Shown here: positions 46,101-59,800 of the stretch, piece by piece
Numbering within the stretch: position 1 is the first letter of the stretch
Layout: each line of letters opens with the position of its first letter
Assembly (NCBI GenBank): GCA_001695595.3
Contig: MBPM02000084.1
Span: 186,001-250,000, forward strand
From: Plasmopara viticola
Lineage: Eukaryota > Oomycota > Peronosporomycetes > Peronosporales > Peronosporaceae
Direction: 5' to 3'
DNA length: 64,000 bases
Notes under the pieces: model-generated
What the model was told of the DNA's origin: nothing
What the model saw: the letters and a program-made list of their open reading frames with translations, nothing else
Database searches by the model: none
Translations under genes and position numbers: made by a program

Positions 46101-49100
46101 CGCTAAGAAGCGTGACCGTGACAATTTGACGCCCCATTTCGGCAAAAGCAATGCGTGTATTCTGACTATATGTAGCTCTAAAAGACACACTACAGGATCT
46201 AAAAAATGCCAAACTCATCTAATCCGATGTACAAACGCATATAGTTTCTGTCACCTGTTCGCGATTTACGAACGCAAGGTGAAAGAGCACTTTATGAAAT
46301 ACAGATAATGTTGGTAGTGTTCTCCTGTTGTTCTACATGTGTAGACTCCATCGTTGATAGTATAAGCTCGACCACGAGCATATTGTATAACTCACTGACA
46401 CTGCGCTAGTATCGGAGACATCGAGGCAAGCTCTAAATTTGAGGACGGTATCAAGATAAATTGAGGTCTTGCTGTTTTGTAGGAAAGTTTATCGCAAAAT
46501 AGTTGCGTTACGATTTGAAGCATCGCAATGACATACTACATTTCTGGCACGATATCCTTTCACCAAGAGCGGAATTTTATCCTGCTCCATTTACCATGGT
46601 TGGTAGACCCTTCCTTAAAGCCCTTGAGGTATTGTCTTTCGATGATTTTACAATGTCAACATCTGCTTTGAAACAGAAGCACCTTCCATGAGCATAGCGT
46701 CGCATATACTACAATACGAATACCGCCATCCCCGCTAAGAAGCGCGACCGTGACAATTTGACGCCCCATTTCGGCAAAAGCAATGCGTGTATTCTGACTA
46801 TATGTAGTTCTAAAAGACACACAACAGGAGCTAGAAAATGCCAAAGACCAGTTAATCCGATGTGCAAACGCATATAGTTTCAGTCACCTGTTCGCGACTT
46901 TCGAACGCAAGATGAAAGAGCACTTTATGAAATACAGATAATGTTGGTAGTGTTCTCCTGTTGTTCTACATGTGTAGACTCCATCGTTCATAGTATGAGC
47001 TCGACCACGAGCATATTTTATAACTCACTGACACTGCGCTAGTATCGGAGACATCGAGGCAAGCTCTAAAGTTGAGGACGGTATCAAGATAAATTAAGGT
47101 CTTGCTGTTTTGTAGGAAGGATTTTTGCAAGATAGTTGCGTTATGATTTGATATATCGCAATGGCATATTAAAATTCTGGCACGAGATCCTTTCATTAGG
47201 AACGAGGGTTTATCCTGCTCCGTTTACCATGTTTGGTACACTCTTCCTTAACGCCCTTGAGGTATTGTCTTTCGATGATCATTTATTGTCAACATCTGCT
47301 TTGAAACGGAAGCACCTTTCATAATCATAGCGTCGCATTGACACATACCAAAGTACGTATACCGCCATAACCGCTCAGAAGCGTGACCGTGACAATCTGA
47401 CGCCTCTCAAACCGGCAAAAGCAACGCGTGTATCCTTAATATATGTAATTTCAGAAGACACACTTCGGGACCTTGAAAAGTCCAAAACCATCTAATTCAA
47501 TGTATAAACGCATATACTTTCCGCCACCTGTCCCGATTTTCGAACGCAAGATGAAAGAACACTTTACGAAATACAGATGTTGTCGATAGTATTCACCTGT
47601 TTTCCTGAATGTGTAGACTCCATCGATCTTGGTATGAGCCCGACCACGTGTATTTTTGTTACCCGTTGACACTGCACTAGAATCGAAGACATCGAGGCAA
47701 GCCTTACAATTGAGACGGCAACAAGATAAATTAAGGTCTTGCTGTTTTGTAGGAAGGTTTTTGCAAGATAGTTGCGTTATGATTTGATATATCGCAATGG
47801 TATATTAAAATTCTGGCACGAGATCTTTTCACCAAGAGCGAGAGTTTATCCTGCTCCATTTACCATAATTGGTACACTCTTCCTTAAAGCCCTTGAGGTA
47901 TTGTCTTTCGATAATTTTACAATGTCAACATCTGCTTTGAAACGAAAGCACCGCCCATGAGCATAGCGTCGCAATGACACATACCACAATACGTACACCG
48001 CCATCCCCGCTCAGAAGCGTGACCGTGACAATCTGACGCCCCCCAACCCTGCAAATGCAATGCGTGTATTTTGACTATATGTAGCTTTAGAAGACATACT
48101 ACGGGACCAAGAAAAGGCCAAAACCATCTAATCCGATGTACAAACGCATATAGTTTCTGTCACCTGTTCGCGATTTACGAACGCAAGGTGAGAAATCACT
48201 TTACGAAAAACATATGTTGTCGGTATATTTCACTTGTTTTCCTTCATGCGTCCATCGTTCTTCGTATAAGCCCGACCACGTGTCATTTTAATACCCGTTG
48301 ACACTGCACTAGTATCGAAGACATCGAGGCAAGCTTCAAAGTTGAGGTCGGTATCAAGATAAGGTATGGTCTTGCTGTTTTGTAGGAAGGTTTTTCGCAA
48401 GATAATTGCGTTATGATTTGAAGCATCGCAATGACATACTACATCTCTGACACGATATCCTTTCACCAAGAGCGAGAGTTTATCCTGCTCCGTTTATTAT
48501 GGTTGGTACACTCTTCCTTAAAGCCCTTGAGGTATTGTCTTTCGATGATCATTTATTGTCAACATCTGCTTTGAAACGGAAGCACCTTTCATAATCATAG
48601 CGTCGCATTGACACATACCAAAGTACGTATACCGCCATAACCGCTCAGAAGCGTGACCGTGACAATCTGACGCCTCTCAAACCGGCAAAAGCAACGCGTG
48701 TATCCTTAATATATGTAATTTCAGAAGACACACTTCGGGACCTTGAAAAGTCCAAAACCATCTAATTCAATGTATAAACGCATATACTTTCCGCCACCTG
48801 TCCCGATTTTCGAACGCAAGATGAAAGAACACTTTACGAAATACAGATGTTGTCGATAGTATTCACCTGTTTTCCTGAATGTGTAGACTCCATCGATCTT
48901 GGTATGAGCCCGACCACGTGTATTTTTGTTACCCGTTGACACTGCACTAGAATCGAAGACATCGAGGCAAGCCTTACAATTGAGACGGTAACAAGATAAA
49001 TTAAGGTCTTGCTGTTTTGTAGGAAGGTTTTTGCAAGATAGTTGCGTTATGATTTGATATATCGCAATGGCATATTAAAATTCTGGCACGAGATCTTTTC

Positions 49101-52100
49101 ACCAAGAGCGAGAGTTTATCCTGCTCCATTTACCATAATTGGTACACTCTTCCTTAAAGCCCTTGAGGTATTGTCTTTCGATAATTTTACAATGTCAACA
49201 TCTGCTTTGAAACGAAAGCACCAACCATGAGCATAGCGTCGCAATGACACATACCACAATACGTACACCGCCTTCCCCGCTCAGAAGCGTGACCGTGACA
49301 ATCTGACGATCCCCAACCCTACAAATGCAATGCGTGTATTCTGACTATATGTAGCTTTAGAAGACATACTACGGGACCAAGAAAAGGCCAAAACCATCTA
49401 ATCCGATGTACAAACGCATATAGTTTCTGTCACCTGTTCGCGATTTACGAACGCAAGGTGAGAAATCACTTTACGAAAAACATATGTTGTCGGTATATTT
49501 CACTTGTTTTCCTTCATGTGTCCATCGTTCTTCGTATAAGCCCGACCATGTGTCATTTTAATACCCGTTGACACTGCACTAGTATCGAAGACATCGAGGC
49601 AAGCTTCAAAGTTGAGGTCGGTATCAAGATAAGGTATGGTCTTGCTGTTTTGTAGGAAGGTTTTTCGCAAGATAATTGCGTTATGATTTGATATATCGCA
49701 ATGGCATATTAAAATTCTGGCACGAGATCTTTTCACCAAGAGCGAGAGTTTATCCTGCTCCATTTACCATAATTGGTACACTCTTCCTTAAAGCCCTTGA
49801 GGTATTGTCTTTCGATAATTTTACAATGTCAACATCTGCTTTGAAACGAAAGCACCGCCCATGAGCATAGCGTCGCAATGACACATACCACAATACGTAC
49901 ACCGCCATCCCCGCTCAGAAGCGTGACCGTGACAATCTGACGCCCCCAACCCTGCAAATGCAATGCGTGTATTTTGACTATATGTAGCTTTAGAAGACAT
50001 ACTACGGGACCAAGAAAAGGCCAAAACCATCTAATCCGATGTACAAACGCATATAGTTTCTGTCACCTGTTCGCGATTTACGAACGCAAGGTGAGAAATC
50101 ACTTTACGAAAAACATATGTTGTCGGTATATTTCACTTGTTTTCCTTCATGTGTCCATCGTTCTTCGTATAAGCCCGACCACGTGTCATTTTAATACCCG
50201 TTGACACTGCACTAGTATCGAAGACATCGAGGCAAGCTTCAAAGTTGAGGTCGGTATCAAGATAAGGTATGGTCTTGCTGTTTTGTAGGAAGGTTTTTCG
50301 CAAGATAATTGCGTTATGATTTGAAGCATCGCAATGACATACTACATCTCTGACACGATATCCTTTCACCAAGAGCGAGAGTTTATCCTGCTCCGTTTAT
50401 TATGGTTGGTGGACCCTTCCTTAAAGCCCTTGAGGTGTTGTCTTTCGATGATTATTTATTGTCAACATCTGCTTTGAAACGGGAGCACCACCCATGAGCA
50501 TAGCGTCGCAATGACACATACCACAATACGTACACCGCCTTCCCCGCTCAGAAGCGTGACCGTGACAATCTGACGCCCCCCAACCCTGCAAATGCAATGC
50601 GTGTATTTGACTATATGTAGCTTTAGAAGACATACTACGGGACCAAGAAAAGGCCAAAACCATCTAATCCGATGTACAAACGCATATAGTTTCTGTCACC
50701 TGTTCGCGATTTACGAACGCAAGGTGAGGAATCACTTTACGAAAAACATATGTTGTCGGTATATTTCACTTGTTTTCCTTCATGTGTCCATCGTTCTTCG
50801 TATAAGCCCGACCACGTGTCATTTTAATACCCGTTGACACTGCACTAGTATCGAAGACATCGAGGCAAGCTTCAAAGTTGAGGACGGTATCAAGATAAGG
50901 TATGGTCTTGCTGTTTTGTAGGAAGGTTTTTCGCAAGATAATTGCGTTATGACTTGAAGCATCGCAACGGCATACTACAATTCTGGCACGATATCCTTTC
51001 ACCAAGAGCGAGAGTTTATCCTGCTCCGTTTATTATGTTTGGTAGACCCTTCCTTAAAGCCCTTGAGGTGTTGTCTTTCGATGATTATTTATTGTCAACA
51101 TCTGCTTTGAAACGGGAGCACCAACCATGAGCATAGCGTCGCAATGACACATACCACAATACGTACACCACCTTCCCCGCTCAGAAGCGTGACTGTGACA
51201 ATCTGACGCCCCCCAACCCTGCAAATGCAATGCGTGTATTTTGACTATATGTAGCTTTAGAAGACATACTACGGGACCAAGAAAAGGCCAAAACCATCTA
51301 ATCCGATGTACAAACGCATATAGTTTCTGTCACCTGTTCGCGATTTACGAACGCAAGGTGAGGAATCACTTTACGAAAAACATATGTTGTCGGTATATTT
51401 CACTTGTTTTCCTTCATGTGTCCATCGTTCTTCGTATAAGCCCGACCATGTGTCATTTTAATACCCGTTGACACTGCACTAGTATCGAAGACATCGAGGC
51501 AAGCTTCAAAGTTGAGGTCGGTATCAAGATAAGGTATGGTCTTGCTGTTTTGTAGGAAGGTTTTTCGCAAGATAATTGCGTTATGATTTGAAGCATCGCA
51601 ATGACATACTACATTTCTGGCACGATATCCTTTCACCAAGAGCGAGAGTTTATCCTGCTCCATTTACTATAATTGGTAGACCCTTCCTTAAAGCCCTTGA
51701 GGTGTTGTCTTTCGATGATTATTTATTGTCAACATCTGCTTTGAAACGGGAGCACCACCCATGAGCATAGCGTCGCAATGACACATACCACAATACGTAC
51801 ACCGCCTTCCCCGCTCAGAAGCGTGACCGTGACAATCTGACGATCCCCAACCCTGCAAATGCAATGCGTGTATTCTGACTATATGTAGCTTTAGAAGACA
51901 TACTACGGGACCAAGAAAAGGCCAAAACCATCTAATCCGATGTACAAACGCATATAGTTTCTGTCACCTGTTCGCGATTTACGAACGCAAGGTGAGAAAT
52001 CACTTTACGAAAAACATATGTTGTCGGTATATTTCACTTGTTTTCCTTCATGTGTCCATCGTTCTTCGTATAAGCCCGACCACGTGTCATTTTAATACCC

Positions 52101-55100
52101 GTTGACACTGCACTAGTATCGAAGACATCGAGGCAAGCTTCAAAGTTGAGGACGGTATCAAGATAAGGTATGGTCTTGCTGTTTTGTAGGAAGGTTTTTC
52201 GCAAGATAATTGCGTTATGACTTGAAGCATCGCAACGGCATACTACAATTCTGGCACGATATCCTTTCACCAAGAGCGAGAGTTTATCCTGCTCCGTTTA
52301 TTATGGTTGGTAGACCCTTCCTTAAAGCCCTTGTGGTGTTGTCTTTCGATGATTATTTATTGTCAACATCTGCTTTGAAACGGGAGCACCAACCATGAGC
52401 ATAGCGTCGCAATGACACATACCACAATACGTACACCGCCTTCCCCGCTTAGAAGCGTGACCGTGACAATCTGACGACCCCCAACCCTACAAATGCAATG
52501 CGTGCATTCTGACTATATGTAGCTTGAGAAGACTTACTACGGGACCTAGAAAAGGCCAAAACCATCTAATACGATGTACAAACGCATATAGTTTCTGTCA
52601 CCTATTCGCGATTTACGAACGCAAGGTGAGGAATCCCTTTACGAAAAACATATGATGTCGGTAGTATTCACTTGTTTTCCTTCATGTGTAGACTTCATCG
52701 TTCTTCGTATGAGCCCGACAACGTGTATTTTTGCTACTCGTTGACGCTGCACAAGTATCGTAGACATCGAGGCAAGCTTTGAAGTTGAGGACGGTATCAA
52801 GATAAGGTATGGTCTTGCTGTTTTGTAGGAAGGTTTTTCGCAAGATAATTGCGTTATGATTTGAAGCATCGCATTGACATACTACATTTATGGCACGATA
52901 TCCTTTCACCAAGAGCGAGAGTTTATCCTGCTCCGTTTACCATGGTTGGTAGACCCTTCCTTAAATCCCTTGAGGTATTGTCTTTCGATAATTTTACAAT
53001 GTCAACATCTGCTTTGAACCGGAAGCACCTTCCATGAGCATTGCGTCGCAATGACACATACCACAATACGTATACCGCCATCCCCGCTCAGAAGCGTGAC
53101 CGTGACAATCTGACGCCCCCCAACCCTGCAAATGCAATGCGTGTATTCTGACTATATGTAGCTTTAAAAGACTTACTACGGGACCTAGAAAAGGCCAAAA
53201 CCATCTAATCTGATGTACATACGGATATAGTTTCAGTCATCTGCTCGCGATTTACGAACGCAAGGTGAGGAATCACTTTACGAAAAACATATGATGTCGG
53301 TAGTATTCACTTGTTTTCCATCATGTGGTGACTCCGTTCTTCGTATGAGCCCGACAACGTGTATTTTTGTTACTCGTTGACGCTGTACAAGTATCGTAGA
53401 CATCGAGGCAAGCTTTGAAGTTGAGGACGGTATCAAGATAAGGTATGGTCTTGCTGTTTTGTAGGAAGGTTTTTTGCAAGATAATTGCGTTATGATTTGA
53501 AGCATTGCAATGACATACTACATTTCTGGCACGATATTCTTTCACCAAGAGCGAGAGTTTATCCTGCTCCGTTTACCATGGTTGGTAGACCCTTCCTTAA
53601 AGCCCTTGAGGTATTGTCTTTCGATAATTTTACAATGTCAACATCTGCTTTAAACCGGAAGCACCTTCCATGAGCATAGCGTCGCAATGACACATACCAC
53701 AATACGTACACCGCCATCCCCGCTCAGAAGCGTGACCGTGACAATCTGACGCCCCCCAACCCTGCAAATGCAATGCGTGTATTCTGACTATATGTAGCTT
53801 TAAAAGACTTACTACGGGACCTAGAAAAGGCCAAAACCATCTAATCTGATGTACAAACGGATATAGTTTCAGTCATCTGTTCGCGATTTACGAACGCAAG
53901 GTGAGGAATTACTTTGCTAGATACGGATGTTCTTGGTAGTATTCATCTGTTTTCCTTCATGTGTAGACTCCATCGTTCTTAGTATGAGCCCGATCACGAG
54001 TATATTTTGTTACTCGCTGGCACTGCGCTAGTATTGGAGACATCGAGGCAAGCTTTTAAGTTGAGGTCGGTATCCAGATAAATTAAGGTCTTGCTGTTTT
54101 GTAGGAAGGTTTTTCGCGAGATATTTGTGTCATGATTTGAAGCATCGCAATGCCATATTACAATTCTGGCACGAGCTCCTTTCACCAAGAGGGAGGAAGG
54201 GTATCTTGCTTCGTTTACCATGTTTGGTAGACCCTTCCTTAAAGACCTTAAGGTATTGTCTTTCAATGATTTTACAATGTCAACGTCTGCTTTGAAACGG
54301 AAGAACCTTCCACGAGCATAGCGTCGTAATGACACATACCACAATACGTATACCTTTGTGACCGCTCAGACTCGTAATCTTGCCTCATAGTTATCCAAAC
54401 TGAGCTTTTATTTGCTCTTTTGAAGTGCTTAGATGATGTACGGTCATGGATACGTATTTTCTATATTTTTAGACGTGCGCAGACGCAATAGAGCCACAAC
54501 AAAGCTTATATTTGCTCTTTTGAAGTGTTGGGAAGATGTACGGTCATAGTTACGTCCTATTATCACTCTAGACGTGTGCAGACGCAGAAAAGCTAATACT
54601 TAGCGTAGAATTGCTCTTTTGAAGCGTTGGGATCATGTACGGCCATAGATACGTTCTTTCTTTTATTGTAGATGCGCGCAGACGCAATAGAGCCACAACA
54701 AAGTGTATATTCTCTCTGGTAAAGTGCTGGGAAAATGTACGGCCTTATGTATGTCCTTTCTATCTTTCTATCTGTGCGCACACGCAATAGAGCCACAACA
54801 AAGCGTATATTCGCTCTTTTGAAGTGCTGGGATGATGTACGGCGATGGATGTCTTCTCATTATCATTCTAGACGTGCGCAGACGCAATGGAGCCACAACA
54901 AAGCGTATATTCCCTCTTGTGGAGTGCTGGGAAGATGTACGGCCTTAGGTACGTCTTTTCTATCATTCTGGACAAGCGCAGACGGAATAGAGCCACAACA
55001 AAGCGTATATTATCTCTTGTGAAGTGCTGGGAAGATGTACGGCCTTAGGTGCGTCTTTTCTATCATTCTAGACGTGCGCAGACGCAATGGAGCTACAAGA

Positions 55101-56829
55101 AAGCGTAAAATTACTCTTGTAAAGTGCTGGGATCATGTACGGCCATAGATACGTCTTTTGTATCATTGTAGACGTGCACAGCCATAATAGAGCCACAACA
55201 AAGCGTATATTCTCTCTTGTGATGTGCTGGGATCATGTACGGCCATAGATACATTATTTGTATCATTGTAGACGTGCGCATACGCAATAGAGCCTCGACA
55301 AAGTGTGTATTTGCTCTTGTGAAGTGCTGGGATGATGAACTATCATGGCTTTGTCCCTATTATCATTCTAGACTTGCGCAGATCCAATAAAGCCACAAAA
55401 AAGCGTATATTCGCTCTTTTTAAGTGCTGGGAAGATGTACGGCCTTAGGTGCGTCTTCTCTATCATTCCAGACGTGCGCAGACGCAATGGAGCTACAAGA
55501 AAGCCTATAATTGCTCTTGTGAAGTTCTGGGATCATGTACGGCCATAGAAACGTCTTTTGTATCATTGTAGACGTGCGCAGACGCAATAGAGCCACAGCA
55601 ATGCGTATATTCTATCTTGTGAAGTGCTGGGATGAGGACGGCCATAGATACGTATTTTCTATGCTGCTAGACGTGACCAGAAGCAAGAGAGCCACAACAA
55701 AGCATATATTCGCTCTTGTGAAGTGCTGAAATGATGACTGGTGATCGCTACGTCCTTATTATCATTCTGGACTTGCACAGATGCAATAAAGCCACAACAA
55801 AGCGTAAACTTGTTCTTTTGAAGGGTTGAGATGATGTACGGCATTGGATACGTTCTTTTTATCATTCTGGACGTGTGCAGAAGCAATAGAGCCACAACAA
55901 AGCGTATTTTTTCTCTTTTGAAGTGCTGGGACTATGAACGGCCATAAATACGTCTTTTCTATCATTCTAGAATTGCGCACACGCAATAGAGCCAAAACAA
56001 AGCGTATATTCGCTCATTTGAAGTGCTGGAATGATGTACGGCGATACATGCGTTTTCATTATTATTCTAGACGTGCGCAGATGCAATGGAGCCACAACAA
56101 AGCGTATATTCCCTCTTGTGGAGTGCTGGGAAAATGTACGGCCTTAGGTACGTCTTTTCTATCATTCTGGACAAGCGAAGACGGAATAGAGCCACAACAA
56201 AGCGTATATTATCTCTTGTGAAGTGCTGGGAAGATGTACGGCCTTAGGTGCGTCTTTTCTATCATTCTAGACATGCTCAGACGCAATCGAGCTACAAGAA
56301 AACGTATAATTACTCATGTGAAGTGCTGGGATCATGTAAGGCCATAGATACGTCTTTTGTATCATTGTAGACGTGCGCAGCCACAATAGAGCGACAACAA
56401 AGCGTATATTCTCTCTTGCGAAGTGCTAGGATCATGTACGGCCATAGATACGTCATTTGTATCATTGTAGACGTCCGCAGACGCAATAGAGCCTCAACAA
56501 ATTATTTGCTCTTGTGAACTGCTGAGATGATGAACTGTCATGGCTTCGTCCCTATTATCATTCTAGACTTGCGCAGATCCAATAAAGCCACAAAAAAGCG
56601 TATATTCGCTCTTTTGAAGTGTTGGGATGGTGTACGGCCAACTATACGTCCTTCCTATCAATATAGACGTGCGCAGAAGCAATAGAGCCACAACAAAGCG
56701 TATTTTTTCTCTTTTGAAGTGCTGGGACTATGAACGGCCATAAATACGTCCTTTCTATTATTCTAGACGTGCGCACACGCAATAGAGCCACAACAAGGCA
56801 TATACTCGCTCTTTGAAGTGCTGGAATGA

Positions 56830-59800
56830 TGTACGGCGATAGATGCCTTCTCATTATCAATCTAGACGTGCGCAGATGCAATGGTGCCACAACAAAGCAT
56901 ATATTCTCTCTTGTGGAGTTCTGGGAAAATGTACGGCATAAGTTACGTTTTTTCTTTCATTCTGGACGTGCGCAGACGCAATGGAGCTACAAGAAAGCGT
57001 ATAATTGCTCTTGTGAAGTGCTGGGAGGATGTACGGCGATAGATGCGTTCTCATTATCATTCTAGACGTGCGCAGATGCGATGGAGCCACAACAAAGCGT
57101 ACATTCGCTCTTTGAAATGCTGGGTTCATGTACGGCCATAGCTACGTCCTTATTATCATTCTAGCCATGCGCAGAAGCAATGGAGCTACAACAAAGCGTA
57201 GTTACGCTCTTATGAAGTGTTAAAATGATAAACGGCAGTAGATACGTCCTTTCTATCATTCTAGACAGAAGCAGACGGAATAGAGCTACATTACAGCGTA
57301 TATTCTCTCTTGTAAAGTGCTGGGAAGATGTACGGCCTTAGGTACGTCTTTTCTATCATTCTAGACGTGCGCAGACGCAATGGAGCTAGAAGAAAGCGCA
57401 TAATTGCTCTTGTGAAGTGCTGGGATCATGTGCGGCCATAGATACGTCCCTTTTATCATTTAGACTTGCACAGATGCAATAAAGCCACAACAAAGCGTAA
57501 ACTTGCTCTTTTGAAGAGTTGAGATGATGTACGGCATTGGATACGTTCTTTTTATCATTCTGGACGTGTGCAGAAGCAATAGAGCCACAACAAAGCGTAT
57601 TTTTTCTCTTTTGAAGTGCGGGGACTATGAACGGCCATAAATACGTCCTTTCTATCATTCTAGAAGTGCGCACACGCAATAGAGCCACAACAAAGCGTAT
57701 ATTCGCTCTTTTGAAGTGCTGGGATGATGTACGGCGATAGATGTGTTCTCATTATCATTCTAGACGTGCGCAGACGTAATGGAGCCACAACAAAGCGTAT
57801 ATTCCCTCTTGTGGAGTGCTGGGAAAATGTACGGCCTTAGGTACGTCTTTTCTATCATTCTGGACAAGCGCAGACGGAATAGAGCCACAACAAAGCGTAT
57901 ATTATCTCTTGTGAAGTGCTGGAAAGATGTACGGCCTTAGGTGCGTCTTTCTATCATTCTAGACGTGCGTAGACGGAATAGAGCCACAACAAAGCGTATA
58001 ATTACTCTTGTAAAGTGCTGGGATCATGTACGGCCATAGATACGTCTTTTGTATTATTGTAGACGTGCACAGCCATAATAGAGCCACAACAAAGCGTATA
58101 TTCGCTCGTTTGAAGTGCTGGGATGATGTACGGCGATAGATGCGTTCTCATTATTATTCTAGACGTGCGAAGATGCAATGGAGCCACAACAAAGCGTATA
58201 TTCCCTCTTGTGGAGTGCTGGGAAAATGTACGGCCTTAGGTACGTCTTTTCTATCATTCTGGACAAGCGAAGACGGAATAGAGCCACAACAAAGCGTATA
58301 ATATCTCTTGTGAAGTGCTGGGAAGATGTACGGCCTTAGGTGCGTCTTTTCTATCATTCTAGACATGCTCAGACGCAATCGAGCTACAAGAAAACGTATA
58401 ATTACTCATGTGAAGTGCTGGGATCATGTAAGGCCATAGATACGTCTTTTGTATCATTGTAGACGTGCGCAGCCACAATAGAGCGACAACAAAGCGTATA
58501 TTCTCTCTTGCGAAGTGCTAGGATCATGTACGGCCATAGATACGTCATTTGTATCATTGTAGACGTCCGCAGACGCAATAGAGCCTCAACAAATTATTTG
58601 CTCTTGTGAACTGCTGAGATGATGAACTGTCATGGCTTCGTCCCTATTATCATTCTAGACTTGCGCAGATCCAATAAAGCCACAAAAAAGCGTATATTCG
58701 CTCTTTTGAAGTGTTGGGATGGTGTACGGCCAACTATACGTCCTTCCTATCAATATAGACGTGCGCAGAAGCAATAGAGCCACAACAAAGCGTATTTTTT
58801 CTCTTGTCAAGTGCTGGTACTATAAACGGCCATAAATACGTCCTTTCTAATATTCTAGACGTGCGCACACGCAATAGAGCCACAACAAGGCATATACTCG
58901 CTCTTTTGAAGTGCTGGAATGATGTACGGCCATAGATACGTCCTTATTATCATTCTAGACTTGCACAGATGCAATAAAGCCACAACAAAGCGTAAACTTG
59001 TTCTTTTGAAGGGTTGAGATGATGTACGGCATCGGATACGTTCTTTTTATCATTCTGGACGTGTGCAGAGGTAATAGAGCCACAACAAAGCGTATTTTTT
59101 CTCTTTTGAAGTGCTGGGACTATGAACGGCCATAAATACGTCCTTTCTATTATTCTAGACGTGCGCACACGCAATAAAGCCACAACAAGGCATATACTCG
59201 CTCTTTGAAGTGCTGGAATGATGAACGGCGATAGATGCCTTCTCATTATCAATCTTGACGTGCGCAGATGCAATGGTGCCACAACAAAGCAATATATTCT
59301 CTCTTGTGGAGTTCTGGGAAAATGTACGGCATAAGTTACGTTTTTTCTTTTCATTCTGGACGTGCGCAGACGCAATGGAGCTACAAGAAAGCGTATAATT
59401 GCTCTTGTGAAGTGCTGGGAGGATGTACGGCGATAGATGCGTTCTCATTATCATTCTAGACGTGCGCAGATGCGATGGAGCCACAACAAAGCGTACATTC
59501 GCTCTTTGAAATGCTGGGTTCATGTACGGCCATAGCTACGTCCTTATTATCATTCTAGCCATGCGCAGAAGCAATGGAGCTACAACAAAGCGTAGTTACG
59601 CTCTTATGAAGTGTTAAAATGATAAACGGCAGTAGATACGTCCTTTCTATCATTCTAGACAGAAGCAGACGGAATAGAGCTACATTACAGCGTATATTCT
59701 CTCTTGTAAAGTGCTGGGAAGATGTACGGCCTTAGTACGTCTTTTCTATCATTCTAGACGTGCGCAGACGCAATGGAGCTAGAAGAAAGCGCATAATTGC

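Larger units (their letters stand above)
32291..54375 (+). repeat. Homogeneous satellite array, ~635-bp monomer, about 35 units
   Basis: The landmark CATGAGCATAGCGTCGCAAT recurs (with small changes) near 32716, 33292, 33907, 34548, 35181, 35814, 36478, 37109, 37727, 38405, 39036, 39654, 40331, 40962, 41597, 42226, 42845, 43485, 44118, 44748, 45411, 46050, 46688, 47322, 47957, 48590, 49228, 49861, 50494, 51127, 51761, 52395, 53033, 53671 and 54310. Spacing is mostly 629-640 bp, with two 663-664-bp units (ending near 36478 and 45411) sharing the same ~30-bp insertion. All clear units are in plus orientation. Left-hand units (32.3-33.7 kb) are more diverged than interior ones. I treat the array as non-coding satellite DNA; open frames inside it are listed as an observation. 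Confidence 0.93.

Noticed and set aside
32291..54375. CRISPR or ribosomal-DNA interpretation of the arrays
   Set aside because: Units are hundreds of bases long without short repeat/spacer structure, and no rRNA-like sequence occurs in them.
58950..59375. 141-codon minus frame in the 100-bp satellite
   Set aside because: The monomer length is not divisible by three, so the frame cycles through all phases of a repeat; repeated translation is a by-product.
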